Below are positions 50,801-59,111 of a stretch of DNA of 64,000 bases, in pieces; position 1 is the first letter of the stretch, and the number at the start of each line of letters is the position of its first letter. Below the pieces are notes generated by a model. The model searched no databases, was not told where the DNA came from, and was given only the letters and a program-made list of their open reading frames with translations. The stretch spans positions 372,001-436,000 of the forward strand of contig CAJQMR010000007.1 of assembly GCA_905479495.1 (NCBI GenBank). Reading direction: 5' to 3'. The translations under genes were made by a program, and so were the position numbers. This DNA comes from an uncultured Anaerolineae bacterium. GTDB lineage: Bacteria > Chloroflexota > Anaerolineae > Promineifilales > Promineifilaceae.

Positions 50801-50817
50801 GCAGCTAGGTTCGCGAG

Positions 50818-51393
50818 TTAATTTGCTTGGTGGCTGTTGGGATCTTTTTCGTCGATTAAGGAATCGATTTTAGCTGACAATGATTCAATTTGGCTTGTCA
50901 GCCCCTCCACTTCTTCACGAGACGGTACGCCCCGAACGTTCAACAGCCGTTCTAACCGCTGTTGGCCAGAAAATAGCTCTTTGCTTTTTTCACTGCCAGC
51001 TGCAAGAAGTTTTTCGCTTAGTGCAACTGCTTCTTCTCGGGCCATCTCGCCTTGTTCAACCAGGGTTTGTAAGCGCTTCTCAATTTCTTCATCCACATGC
51101 TTAAGCAACTCGAGTGGCGAGTTCAGGCTACGGCGTAATGTATTAAGGGTATCCCCGCCAGCGCGCACCAGCCCAGTTAAGACCGATTTGGGTAGGAAGC
51201 CACTATTGCGTTTTTCTTGCTCAAAGATGATTTGGGTGAGGGTAACGGCCGTTAAATCTTCGTCTGTGGTGTGATCGATTACTTGTACTTCGGCCCCATC
51301 CCGAATGAGTTCCGCAATGCCGTCTAGCGTAATGTATCGCTTGGCTTCTGTATCGTACAGCTTCCGATTGGGATAACGTTTGATAACGGGCAT
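50818..51393 (-). CDS. phaR: PHA granule regulator PhaR-like protein
   Basis: A 191-residue protein. The first 60 residues are the polyhydroxyalkanoate accumulation regulator DNA-binding domain: VIKRYPNRKLYDTEAKRYIT, then LDGIAELIRDG and VIDHTTDEDLTAVTLTQII. The remainder is a charged helix and coiled coil ending GVPSREEVEGLTSQIESLSA, which matches the C-terminal motif of the two phasin-like proteins upstream. PhaR proteins repress phasin genes and bind PHA granules. No PHA synthase is in the window. Start at the ATG at 51393. Confidence 0.92.
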   Translation of the reverse strand: MPVIKRYPNRKLYDTEAKRYITLDGIAELIRDGAEVQVIDHTTDEDLTAVTLTQIIFEQEKRNSGFLPKSVLTGLVRAGGDTLNTLRRSLNSPLELLKHVDEEIEKRLQTLVEQGEMAREEAVALSEKLLAAGSEKSKELFSGQQRLERLLNVRGVPSREEVEGLTSQIESLSAKIDSLIDEKDPNSHQAN

Positions 51394-51541
51394 AGTGGAT
51401 CAATCCTTCGCATTTTGCTTAAACAGTCTGCGTGTACTTCCTGCGAAACAGTACATTATGCAGAGAGATTTTGAGACATGTTCTTAATTTTTGCTTTTCT
51501 TATCATCCCCTGCGGCTTTCTGGGATAGATTCTTAATGATT

Positions 51542-51552
51542 CAGTGCGTCAT
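51542..51552. promoter_or_regulatory. CAGTGCGTCAT site, copy 1 (phaR upstream)
   Basis: The 11-mer CAGTGCGTCAT lies 150 bases upstream of phaR. The identical 11-mer is at 52681-52691 and an inverted one-mismatch copy at 52649-52659, both upstream of the first phasin gene. It is a candidate site for PhaR. The rest of 51394-51661 shows no gene. Confidence 0.5.
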
Positions 51553-51661
51553 CAGAAATTATAGGCGTGATTGTGGGATATGCAACAAGGGAGAGGTCAG
51601 GCCAAACGGCCGTTCCTCTCCCAAATTTAGTTTGTTATTCAATTAGGAAAGCAGCAAATGC

Positions 51662-52039
51662 TTACTTTTTCTCTTTCAATGCGTCAATCTTTTTGGTCAG
51701 TTCAGCAACTTTTTTGCTCAGCTGTTCAATATCTGATTTTGTGGGAATGTTCATGCGATTAAGCAGGTTTTCCATGCGTTTTTCTAGCTCATCGCTGACG
51801 CGCTTGCTGCTTTCTTTGGCACGATCTTTGCGCTTTTCTGCCAGATCGTTTAACAGGGAACGGCCGTCTTTTTCAGCAATTTCACCCTTTTCAATCAGCT
51901 TATTAACAAACTTTTCTGCTTCATCTTGAGCCATAGAGAAAGCACCAACACCAGCCAACAGGGCACGGCGAATGCCATCCACAAACGGATTGACTGCTTC
52001 TTCTACAGTTTCTTCTTCCACTTTAATTTTTTCGGCCAT
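51662..52039 (-). CDS. Phasin-like granule-associated protein
   Basis: A 125-residue helical protein of the phasin family (PhaF/PhaI-like): AEKIKVEEETVEEAVNPFV, then RRALLAGVGAFSMAQDEAEK, a Lys/Glu-rich helix and an ending NIPTKSDIEQLSKKVAELTK. The LLAGVGAFSMAQDEA stretch is the phasin amphipathic core that coats PHA granules. Two ATGs are adjacent (52042 and 52039); the GAGG Shine-Dalgarno spacing favours 52039. It is a paralogue of 52207-52584 and lies upstream of the PhaR-like gene. Confidence 0.88.
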   Translation of the reverse strand: MAEKIKVEEETVEEAVNPFVDGIRRALLAGVGAFSMAQDEAEKFVNKLIEKGEIAEKDGRSLLNDLAEKRKDRAKESSKRVSDELEKRMENLLNRMNIPTKSDIEQLSKKVAELTKKIDALKEKK

Positions 52040-52093
52040 CATATTACCTCATCTGATTTTCTAAATTTGACTGATCTGTACTCGTTAGGCAAA

Positions 52094-52126
52094 ACGCGGG
52101 TAGATGAATGGCTCACCTACCCGCGT
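52094..52126 (-). terminator. Perfect 10-bp hairpin between the two phasin genes
   Basis: ACGCGGGTAG (52094-52103) and CTACCCGCGT (52117-52126) are exact inverted repeats with a 13-base loop. It lies after the first phasin gene (leftward). No T-tract follows, so it may slow decay or partly terminate. Confidence 0.55.
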
Positions 52127-52206
52127 ACTACCTACCAAATTCTCTCGTCCCCTAGAGGTGGTTGCTGCCAATGGGTACCCTGCTTGGATTGCCCTTCACT
52201 GCCAAA

Positions 52207-52584
52207 TTATTGAGCAGCTTTGTTTAGATCGTTTACTTTTTTGTTAAGCGTTGAAACCTTGCGGCTCAGTTTTTCGATGTCGTTTTTGGAAGGAATATTC
52301 ATCCAGTGCAAAACGTTCTCAAACCGATCTTCAACTTCTTTTTCAACGCGTTTTGCTGCTTTCTTGGCTTCTTTTTGCCGGTTTTCAACCTGCTTGTTAA
52401 CCATGTTACGGGTTTTTTCTTCGGTGGCGGTGCCACGTTCGACGAGGTTGCTAAACAGCTCAGTTAATTCTTCCTGAGCCATGGTTACAACACCCAAACC
52501 AGCCAGCATCACTTTACGGCCGTTTTCAACCAGCATATTTACGTTTTCTTCAACAGTTTCGGTAAACTCAATTTTTTCTGCCAT
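52207..52584 (-). CDS. Phasin-like granule-associated protein (paralogue)
   Basis: A 125-residue phasin-like protein, identical in plan to its neighbour: AEKIEFTETVEENVNMLVEN, then RKVMLAGLGVVTMAQEELTE, a Lys/Arg/Glu-rich helix, and NIPSKNDIEKLSRKVSTLNK. An AGGAGG Shine-Dalgarno six bases before the ATG at 52584 predicts strong expression, as is usual for phasins. Upstream lie two inverted copies of the CAGTGCGTCAT site. Order leftward is phasin, phasin, PhaR-like, SRPBCC, SRPBCC. Confidence 0.88.
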   Translation of the reverse strand: MAEKIEFTETVEENVNMLVENGRKVMLAGLGVVTMAQEELTELFSNLVERGTATEEKTRNMVNKQVENRQKEAKKAAKRVEKEVEDRFENVLHWMNIPSKNDIEKLSRKVSTLNKKVNDLNKAAQ

Positions 52585-52647
52585 CTTATGCCTCCTGCAA
52601 TCCAGTTATTGGGGGATTGCCTAACATCAAAGTTGTTTAATTTTGTT

Positions 52648-52692
52648 CATGACGCATTGCATCATAAGTGAAATATAACACAGTGCGTCATG
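52648..52692. promoter_or_regulatory. Inverted pair of CAGTGCGTCAT sites before the first phasin gene
   Basis: CATGACGCATTG (52648-52659) and CAGTGCGTCATG (52681-52692) are 12-base inverted repeats with one mismatch, 21 bases apart, and about 65-110 bases upstream of the phasin start. The right half is identical to the site at 51542-51552. The layout suits a dimeric regulator; PhaR is the obvious candidate. Confidence 0.55.
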
Positions 52693-52781
52693 GATGTCAA
52701 GCAGTATATGATCTGCCTTTAGGATGCTGATATTTTCTCTGTTTGAGCCAGGTAAGATGGTCTGGTTCGGCCTTGTGTGTT

Positions 52782-53330
52782 TCATAAACGCGCTGGATTC
52801 CATTCGTCTCGGAGCAGGCTGTAAGCGGCGATGCTGCACCAACGGCCGTCACGAAACATCGTTCGTCGCAGTATGCCTTCCTGCTGGAAACCCAATTTTT
52901 CCAACATATGCTTTGCTGGTTCGTTCTCGGTATCTGTGAAGGCGGCGAGCCGTTCGGTAGGATACCCGTTAAAAAGATAGCCAATCAGCAGTTTGATCGC
53001 CTCGCCAGCATAGCCCTGGCGGCGTGCGGCCCGGTCACCAATGCCACAGCCAATTTCGGGATATGGCAGGTCAGCATCAGGAAATGCCAGTAAGGTATAA
53101 CGCACAAAGCCAACAACTTGTTGTTCTTTGATGGTTTCAATTAAAAGAAAGCCGGATTGGCGTGTAAGAAGCCCCGTTTGTTGGTACGCCTCGCGTAATG
53201 CGGGTAAATGGTCCAGCTGAAATCGCTGAAATGGCCCCCAAAGCGCATTCCGATTTTGTCCCCATTCCTCCACCACTGGCCAATCTTCATCCCGAAACGG
53301 CCGTAATAGAGTCCTTTCACCTTGAATCAT
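52782..53330 (-). CDS. GNAT-family N-acetyltransferase (RimJ/RimL type)
   Basis: A 182-residue acetyltransferase. It starts MIQGERTLLRPFRDEDWPVV, the RimJ/RimL opening. The acetyl-CoA loop is the RRQGYAGEA segment (Q/RxxGxA), followed by RLAAFTDTENEPAKHMLEKLGF, here given by position about 128-149, and a C-terminal Tyr strand. It would transfer acetyl to an amino group on a protein or small molecule; the target is unknown. GGAGG lies eight bases before the ATG at 53330. It is divergent from the large reductase-like gene at 53519. Confidence 0.92.
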   Translation of the reverse strand: MIQGERTLLRPFRDEDWPVVEEWGQNRNALWGPFQRFQLDHLPALREAYQQTGLLTRQSGFLLIETIKEQQVVGFVRYTLLAFPDADLPYPEIGCGIGDRAARRQGYAGEAIKLLIGYLFNGYPTERLAAFTDTENEPAKHMLEKLGFQQEGILRRTMFRDGRWCSIAAYSLLRDEWNPARL

Positions 53331-53518
53331 TTTCGTTTCCTCCAACTCATTGCTGGCTTCTAAAATGTTTCATCATTCCCGGAGCTGAACGAATCGTTGG
53401 TAAAATAATGAGTATCTGAAAAATGTAACAAAGCGAGTATAATCAAGTATCATCATCAAAATTAGACAAAATCAAATAAATAGTGGTCTGGACAACGGAA
53501 GCAAAAAGGAGTGCGTCT

Positions 53519-55726
53519 ATGGCAGAGCAGGTGGGGATTGGAAAAATTGCCGCTTTGCATTTTTATGGAACGGCCGAAACAGTCGAGCGTGTTGAATTAT
53601 TAGGCAGCACAGTTGAAATTCAACATTTCGGTTGTGATGGCGATCTGGAAAAAATGGCGGCGCACATTGCAGCATTGGATGGTCAGGTTGGGGCCATTGC
53701 CCTGACAAGTCTCTCAAAAACATTGCGCCTGGGTAAAGTTAAAGTGACCCATCCGGCCGCAGCACCGCTTTTTGAGATTGCCCAACAAACCCCGGTTGTG
53801 GATGGGGCTGGTGTGCGCGCGGCGATGGAACGTTGGGCCGTGCGGCTGGCTGATGAGGCCCAACCCGGCATTTGGTCGCGTAAGCGCGTGCTCATGGCAC
53901 CTGGCCTCAATCATAGTGGTTTGGCCCAGGCATTGGGCCAATTTACCGAGTCTGTGCGTTATGCAGATCCGATTGTTTATTTTGCTCTGCCGCCTGTACC
54001 CGGTGTTGGCAGTGTTGATACACTGTCTCGCGTGGCCGAGCCAACTCTCAACCAGCTTCGTGCGTATCCTTTCCGCCGACTCTTTCCACGAGCTGGTGAA
54101 GCAGCCCGCCCGCGCAATCCAAAGCAGTTTGAATGGGCCGATATTTTGGCGGGTGATATGGGCGGTATTCGCCGCTATGCGCCCTCAGATCTCAAACGAA
54201 AAATTATCGTGACAGAATTAGCCACTGAGGAAGATGTTGCGGATTTGCGTGAACGAGGCGCCTCGGCCATTGTAACCACTATGCCGCCGCTTGGGCATGA
54301 ATTGGCCCATTTAGGTGCGGCCGTTTTTGAAGCGTGTCTTGTGGCTTTACGGCCAGATAAAACGGCCGAACTCACGGAAAACACCTATTTGAACCTGATG
54401 GCCCAAATGGCCTGGAAGCCGGGCATTCAATATTTGCAGCCCGACGAAGCGGGCATCAACAAATTTGCCTTTGTCATCCACCCCCTGTCGCCGCGCTTCA
54501 TTTATACCCATCCCAAATTCCGCTGGACCCGCTTTTTGCCTGAGCGCCTGGTGGAACGCGTTGCCGCTTACCTGCCGCCCATGTATGGCAGCCGCATCAC
54601 CGGCATCCAAAGCCCGGCGACCGGACAAAAGGTGGAAGGGTACTTGATGTTTATTGGTGGCACGCCCCGTGAATTGATGCGGCGCGATCCGGCCTTCGTT
54701 TACCGCCGTCTCATCCGTGCTTCACGCATGGCAGAACGCTATGGCGCACGGTTGATGGGGCTAGGGGCGTTTACCTCCGTGGTAGGGGATGCGGGCATCA
54801 CCGTGGCCCAAAAAGCAGATATCGCCATCACCTCCGGCAACAGCCTGACCGTCGCTGCCACGCTGGAAACGGCCAAGCAGGCTGTCGTAAAGATGGGCAA
54901 TAGTCTGGATGATGCCCATGAAGGCAAGGTGATGGTCATCGGCGCCACCGGCTCAATTGGGTCTGTTTGTTCACGCTTGTTGGCGCAGGCGGTGCCCAAC
55001 ATTGTCTTGGTGGCACCCCGGCCTGAAAAATTGATTGCTTTGAAGCAAACCATTGAAGAAGAAACACCGAATGCCGTCGTAACCCTGAGCACCACCGCCG
55101 ATGACTACGTAGGGGATTGTGACCTCATTGTCACCACCACCACAGCCTTAAACACGCGAATTATTGACATAACAAAGTGTAAGCCAGGGGCGGTCATCTG
55201 TGATATTGCCCGCCCGCCGGATATCACCGAAGAAGAAGCGGCCCTGCGTCCTGATGTGCTGGTTATTGAATCTGGGGAAATTTTGCTGCCGGGCAAGCCA
55301 GATTTTGGCATGAACATTGGCTTACCTCCGGGCGTGGCCTATGCTTGTCTGGCAGAAACAGCGCTGTTGGCGCTAGACGGCCGTTTTGAAGATTACACAC
55401 TCGGTCGCAACATCGAAATCGAACGTGTAAAGGAAATTTACCGCCTGTACAAAAAGCATGGGCTGGAACTTTCTGGCATTCGCAGCCATGATCATTTTTT
55501 GACCGATGAGGATTTGGCTAAGAAGCGCGCTTTGGCTGATGCCTTGCGCAACGATCCCGTCAAGCTGGCGGACGTGCAGCGTCAGGCCCAGGCCGCGCTA
55601 CCTGTGAAGGGTGGTCGCGGTAAGGTAAAGCAGGGCGGCGGCCGTACCACAACCATCCTTGTCAGTGCAGGAACGGCCATCGTGGCCGCCATTGCCGGGT
55701 TATTCTTCTGGCGAAAGAACAAGTAG
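53519..55726 (+). CDS. Acyl-ACP-reductase-like fusion protein with C-terminal membrane anchor
   Basis: A 735-residue protein. Residues about 330-660 resemble cyanobacterial long-chain acyl-ACP reductase: FIGGTPRELMRRDPAF, AERYGARLMGLGAFTSVVGD, TSGNSLTVAATLETAKQAV, the NAD(P) site VIGATGSIGSVCSRLLAQ, then CDIARPPDITEEEA. Acyl-ACP reductase makes fatty aldehydes with NADPH and is only about 340 residues. The first 320 residues are an additional part that I do not recognise (AALHFYGTAETVERVELLG at the front). The end has a Gly/Lys linker and one membrane helix (ILVSAGTAIVAAIAGLFFW) with a basic tail. AAGGAG stands seven bases before the ATG at 53519. The catalytic Cys of the known enzyme could not be placed with confidence. 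Confidence 0.8.
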   Translation: MAEQVGIGKIAALHFYGTAETVERVELLGSTVEIQHFGCDGDLEKMAAHIAALDGQVGAIALTSLSKTLRLGKVKVTHPAAAPLFEIAQQTPVVDGAGVRAAMERWAVRLADEAQPGIWSRKRVLMAPGLNHSGLAQALGQFTESVRYADPIVYFALPPVPGVGSVDTLSRVAEPTLNQLRAYPFRRLFPRAGEAARPRNPKQFEWADILAGDMGGIRRYAPSDLKRKIIVTELATEEDVADLRERGASAIVTTMPPLGHELAHLGAAVFEACLVALRPDKTAELTENTYLNLMAQMAWKPGIQYLQPDEAGINKFAFVIHPLSPRFIYTHPKFRWTRFLPERLVERVAAYLPPMYGSRITGIQSPATGQKVEGYLMFIGGTPRELMRRDPAFVYRRLIRASRMAERYGARLMGLGAFTSVVGDAGITVAQKADIAITSGNSLTVAATLETAKQAVVKMGNSLDDAHEGKVMVIGATGSIGSVCSRLLAQAVPNIVLVAPRPEKLIALKQTIEEETPNAVVTLSTTADDYVGDCDLIVTTTTALNTRIIDITKCKPGAVICDIARPPDITEEEAALRPDVLVIESGEILLPGKPDFGMNIGLPPGVAYACLAETALLALDGRFEDYTLGRNIEIERVKEIYRLYKKHGLELSGIRSHDHFLTDEDLAKKRALADALRNDPVKLADVQRQAQAALPVKGGRGKVKQGGGRTTTILVSAGTAIVAAIAGLFFWRKNK

Positions 55727-55727
55727 G

Positions 55728-55787
55728 GGCGAGTCAGGTGGGTAGAACATCTGCCAAACAAACGGACATCTTGCCACCTGCCTCGCC
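55728..55787. repeat. Imperfect hairpin, 'gaggcaggtgg' family
   Basis: ggcgagtcaggtgg (55728-55741) pairs with ccacctgcctcgcc (55774-55787) with one mismatch. It begins one base after the stop of the reductase-like gene. Related to the element at 7-68. A run of the agtaaaaagtgaaaag word follows at about 55790-55812. Confidence 0.75.
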
Positions 55788-55830
55788 AAGTAAAAAAGTA
55801 AAAAGTGAAAAGAAAGAGGAGATTTTAATC

Positions 55831-56508
55831 ATGAGCGATCAATCCCCCACTCGTTGTGCTGCGACGACCAAAGCTGGCAAACCGTGTAAAAATTATGCTG
55901 TTGAGGGCTCCGATTTTTGCCACGTGCATCAAAAAGCGGCACAAGCTGCGCCTTCCCCCGCCATGAGTGAAGCCGAGGCCGAGTTGCTGGCGCGTAAAAA
56001 GGAGTTGTTAGACGAGCTGGATGAATTGGTGGCGGATTTGAAAACGGCCGTTCCCCAATCCACCGCTTCTCCGTACAATCCGCTGCAATTGCTTACCTAC
56101 ATGCGCCAAAATCTGAGCCAGTTCGCGCCTGAAGTGCAGCTGGGCATTTTGGAAAGCTTTGAGGGCATGACCCGCGAAGATTTGATGGACATCGAAACGT
56201 GGAAAGGGTTAGGCTACATGCTGAACTACTCAGCCCGCTTCCAGGCCAATCAGCTGCGGGAAAAGATGAACGCCCAGCTGCCCAAACCGCTCCAGCCAGA
56301 CACCATGCTCAACTTTGTGAAGAGCAACATCGATCGCTTTACGCCAGACGTGGCCAAAGGCATTATGGACAGCTTGCAAGGGGCCACGCGGGAAGATTTG
56401 ATGGACCCGGAAACCTGGAAAGGTCTGTTTTATATGCTCAATTACTCCATCCAGTTCCAGGCGGATCAGCTCAAGCAAAAGTTTACCGGCGAGGCAGAAG
56501 AGGAATAA
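55831..56508 (+). CDS. Zinc-knuckle protein with a tandem 65-residue repeat
   Basis: A 225-residue soluble protein. The N-terminus has a small Cys/His zinc motif RCAATTKAGKPCKNYAVEGS, then DFCHVHQ (Cys9, Cys20, Cys31 and His33/His35 approximately). A helical linker follows (ELLDELDELVADLKTAVPQ). Two tandem repeats of about 65 residues come next: each has a start like TYMRQNLSQFAPEV or NFVKSNIDRFTPDV, then TREDLMDxETWKGLxYMLNY and FQAxQLxxK. I do not recognise the repeat. GAGGAG lies nine bases before the ATG at 55831. It lies between the reductase-like gene and an SCP2 protein gene, all rightward. Confidence 0.82.
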   Translation: MSDQSPTRCAATTKAGKPCKNYAVEGSDFCHVHQKAAQAAPSPAMSEAEAELLARKKELLDELDELVADLKTAVPQSTASPYNPLQLLTYMRQNLSQFAPEVQLGILESFEGMTREDLMDIETWKGLGYMLNYSARFQANQLREKMNAQLPKPLQPDTMLNFVKSNIDRFTPDVAKGIMDSLQGATREDLMDPETWKGLFYMLNYSIQFQADQLKQKFTGEAEEE

Positions 56509-56555
56509 TTACCCAATTACTCAATTATCTGTCTTGTAATTGAGTAATTGGGTAA
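56509..56555. repeat. Perfect 19-bp hairpin between two genes
   Basis: TTACCCAATTACTCAATTA (56509-56527) is exactly complementary to TAATTGAGTAATTGGGTAA (56537-56555), with a 9-base loop. It starts at the base after the stop codon of the zinc-knuckle protein gene and ends 13 bases before the next ATG. It is made of the repeated word attgagtaattgggtaa. Confidence 0.9.
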
Positions 56556-56568
56556 CTAGGTAATTGAA

Positions 56569-56973
56569 ATGGCTTATCAAGACGAGGCACAACTGTACAG
56601 CTGTATGCAAGATTTATTCGGTCAGGTGGAATCGGATTTGCCCCAGGCCACGGAGTCGTTAATAAAGGCGAAGCTGTGCATTCGTTTTAATGTTTCTGAC
56701 CCAGAAGCCATGCTGTTGATTAATGCCAAAAAACGGCCGCTCCAAATTGAATACGGCCGTGCCAACAGCTATAAACCTGATCTTGATGTCGATTTAACCG
56801 GGGAGGCGCTCCACCAAATCTTGTTGGGCCACCTGAGCCTTACCAAAGCGGTCGGGAGTAAAAAGGTAAAGCCCAAAGGCCCCATCTGGAAGATAATGGC
56901 CCTGGCTGACCTGTTTTACCATGCCCAAAAAATTTATCCTCAAATTGCCGATGCGTGCAGACCTCAGAGTTAA
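56569..56973 (+). CDS. SCP2 sterol-carrier-like protein
   Basis: A 134-residue single-domain protein of the SCP2 fold: LIKAKLCIRFNVSDPEAMLLI, then YKPDLDVDLTGEALHQILLG, and LSLTKAVGSKKVKPKGPIWKI. The hydrophobic pocket of SCP2 domains binds lipids or acyl chains. Its position downstream of an acyl-ACP-reductase-like gene suits a lipid-carrier role, but this is inference. The start at 56569 follows a 19-bp hairpin and has no Shine-Dalgarno. The gene ends four bases before the convergent antiporter-subunit gene. Confidence 0.85.
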   Translation: MAYQDEAQLYSCMQDLFGQVESDLPQATESLIKAKLCIRFNVSDPEAMLLINAKKRPLQIEYGRANSYKPDLDVDLTGEALHQILLGHLSLTKAVGSKKVKPKGPIWKIMALADLFYHAQKIYPQIADACRPQS

Positions 56974-56977
56974 TTGC

Positions 56978-58342
56978 TTAACCCACCAGCTGTGAAAGTG
57001 CAGCGGTTACGGCAAAAAACGTCTTTGGAAAGACGACCAGCCACCCGTTGAGCAACAAAGTGAATAGCACAACGCCTTGCAACCAGAGCGGATCTGACAC
57101 GGCCGTTTCTACTCCCCCATCACCATCACCTTTCGCCAGCAGCACAACCAACACCCGCAGCGTCCCGGCTGCCCCTAACCCCAGCCCCAGCAGCGCGATG
57201 GCTGGTAACCACCACGGGATGCCGCCACTGTTCGCTAACTGGGCAACGGCCGTTAACAGCCGCCAATGGCCAGCAAAGCCCAGCGTAAACGGCAGCCCCA
57301 GCAGCGAAAACAACCCTATACCCAGCAGCGCCAGACTCAGCGGCGACCGCCGCCCTAAGCCAGCGGGCAAGCGATCAAGGGGCCAGGCTGCACTATGTCG
57401 CTTGAGCAACAACCAGCCACCAGCCACTAACAACAAGCCACTGAACCGGGCAATTTGCAGCGTCACGGCCGTTTCCCAACCAACTTGTTCTGGCAACGTG
57501 AGACACAAAATCGTCAGAGCCATGTCCAGTAGTAAAATGTTGCCAATGGCCCGCCGCAGGTGAACGGCCGTAAGCGCCAAAATCCCGGCAACCAGCAACG
57601 TCAGACTGCCACTCAGCCAGATGAGCTGCTGGAAAGTTGCATCCAGCAAATTTGGATGGGTTGCAAATTGTTCAAAGAGAAGAGCCAAGGGGACCAATGG
57701 GGCCAAACCGACTACCAAAACCAACGGCAGCGGCTCCGCCTCATTGACAACAGCTTGCAGCCAAATGTGAAAAGGGAAACCGGCCAGCAGCAGCAGCGCG
57801 GCCAACGCGGCCAGCTCACCAGGCGGCAGCAGCCAATCAGTTGGTTGTGTTTCCAATTGCCAGCTAACAATGAGCAGCAGCGGCACGGCCAGCAGCGTGG
57901 CCAACAGGTAACGCAAGCTGCCGCGCACCGAACCTGCCTGCCCCGACTGCACGGTGAGGCTAAAAACCCCTGTCGCCAGCAAAACGAGGGCAATGGCAAT
58001 GGTGAACGGCCGTACCAACACACTCGCTGCCAAAAGAGCAAATCCAGCCAGTCCACCGGCTACAAACCAATCGCCAGAGGGGAAAAAGATGGCCAGCCCA
58101 AACAAAATAAACAGCCCAGCCAGCAAGAACAGCAGCAGCACCTGGTTGTCCGGTGTGAGGGTCATCGGTTGGCCCCAAAAGACAACGGCCGTTCCCGATG
58201 GTTCAACTGTGCGCAGCCACAGCCACAACACGCCCGTCGTCAAGGCACCGGCAGCCGCCATCAGCTGTGGCCGCTGTGTCAGAAACCGGACCACCAGGGC
58301 AGCAATCAGTGGCGTAAAGAGGAGTGTCTGCAAAGTTGTCAT
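56978..58342 (-). CDS. NuoN/HyfF-like proton-translocating membrane subunit
   Basis: A 454-residue protein with about 14 hydrophobic segments of the proton-antiporter-M type (Nuo L/M/N, MrpA/D). Weak landmarks are LLLAGFPFHIWLQAVVNEAEPLP (here about residues 183-205) with the His-x-Trp-L pattern of the central ion path, and LLGIGLFSLLGLPFTLGFAG. It is the last of three leftward genes with NuoL/M-like and NuoK-like products. Neither quinone-module nor NADH-module genes are adjacent. The TM7-TM8 lysine of NuoN is not obvious. The substrate ion is unknown. Confidence 0.82.
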   Translation of the reverse strand: MTTLQTLLFTPLIAALVVRFLTQRPQLMAAAGALTTGVLWLWLRTVEPSGTAVVFWGQPMTLTPDNQVLLLFLLAGLFILFGLAIFFPSGDWFVAGGLAGFALLAASVLVRPFTIAIALVLLATGVFSLTVQSGQAGSVRGSLRYLLATLLAVPLLLIVSWQLETQPTDWLLPPGELAALAALLLLAGFPFHIWLQAVVNEAEPLPLVLVVGLAPLVPLALLFEQFATHPNLLDATFQQLIWLSGSLTLLVAGILALTAVHLRRAIGNILLLDMALTILCLTLPEQVGWETAVTLQIARFSGLLLVAGGWLLLKRHSAAWPLDRLPAGLGRRSPLSLALLGIGLFSLLGLPFTLGFAGHWRLLTAVAQLANSGGIPWWLPAIALLGLGLGAAGTLRVLVVLLAKGDGDGGVETAVSDPLWLQGVVLFTLLLNGWLVVFPKTFFAVTAALSQLVG

Positions 58343-58347
58343 GATAG

Positions 58348-58392
58348 GGAGACTGGAGATTGTTTGTTTTCAATCTCTAATCTCCAATCTCC
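58348..58392. repeat. 'gattggagatt' word hairpin
   Basis: agactggagattg (58350-58362) pairs imperfectly with caatctctaatctccaatct (58371-58390). It lies between the last two antiporter-like genes, within five bases of each. Same word family as 2551-2608 and 63086-63112. Confidence 0.72.
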
Positions 58393-58395
58393 TTC

Positions 58396-59097
58396 TTAAT
58401 CGACCAGGGCAGGAATTGCGTGCCGCATTTGCACCAAATAAGCCACCACCAGCGCCAGTACCAGATTCACTGCCGCCAAAATGATGAGCATCGTGGCTGA
58501 TTGGTCCAGGGCACTGTAGAAAAGTTCAAAGCCGGTCATAAACATGAGTACGCCCATACCCGCTTTGAGCGGCTCACTGGTGAGGACCAGCCCTAACATA
58601 CCCAGGCCCACCAACGCCAAAATGGCCAGCGACAAATAGGTCATGCTGCTGGCAATGGCTGGCAGAGCAAAATCGGGCCGTTGGAACAGGTTGGTAATGA
58701 GGGCCAGCATAATCAATACTAAAAAGAGGCGCAGCGGCAGCGAGGCGGGAATCCGCAGCGGACCCACCTGGAATGTTTTTTCCGGGGCCACGTTGCTCAA
58801 TTCATCTGCGGAAACATCCTCTGGGTGGCCTCCCCAATTAACTTGCCGGGCCGTAACGTACAAGATAAGGCAGGCAAACCAGCCGGCCAGCAGCTTCACA
58901 ATCGCCAGGCGGGGATCCAGTAAATCGACAAAAAGCAGCCCGGCAAAAAAGTATTGGGCTGCCAATGCGGCCAGCGCCAGACGCCAATCCCAAATGATAA
59001 TGACAAGAACGGCCGTTAGCAAAACCACATACGCCGCCGTAAAGCCACGCAAGCCATCCAGTCGTTCGAGCCAATCGAAAATAGTTGGAAAAGTCAT
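58396..59097 (-). CDS. NuoK/HyfE-like membrane subunit
   Basis: A 233-residue membrane protein of about seven helices. The C-terminal half looks like NuoK/MnhC: LALVGLGMLGLVLTSEP, then MGVLMFMTGFELFYSALDQS and MLIILAAVNLVLALVVAYLV. The N-terminal half adds further helices, as in hydrogenase-4 subunit HyfE. It lies between NuoL/M- and NuoN-like genes. The central extramembrane loop (about 84-110) is acidic. Start at the ATG at 59097. Confidence 0.8.
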   Translation of the reverse strand: MTFPTIFDWLERLDGLRGFTAAYVVLLTAVLVIIIWDWRLALAALAAQYFFAGLLFVDLLDPRLAIVKLLAGWFACLILYVTARQVNWGGHPEDVSADELSNVAPEKTFQVGPLRIPASLPLRLFLVLIMLALITNLFQRPDFALPAIASSMTYLSLAILALVGLGMLGLVLTSEPLKAGMGVLMFMTGFELFYSALDQSATMLIILAAVNLVLALVVAYLVQMRHAIPALVD

Positions 59098-59111
59098 AAA
59101 CCCTCAAAAAT

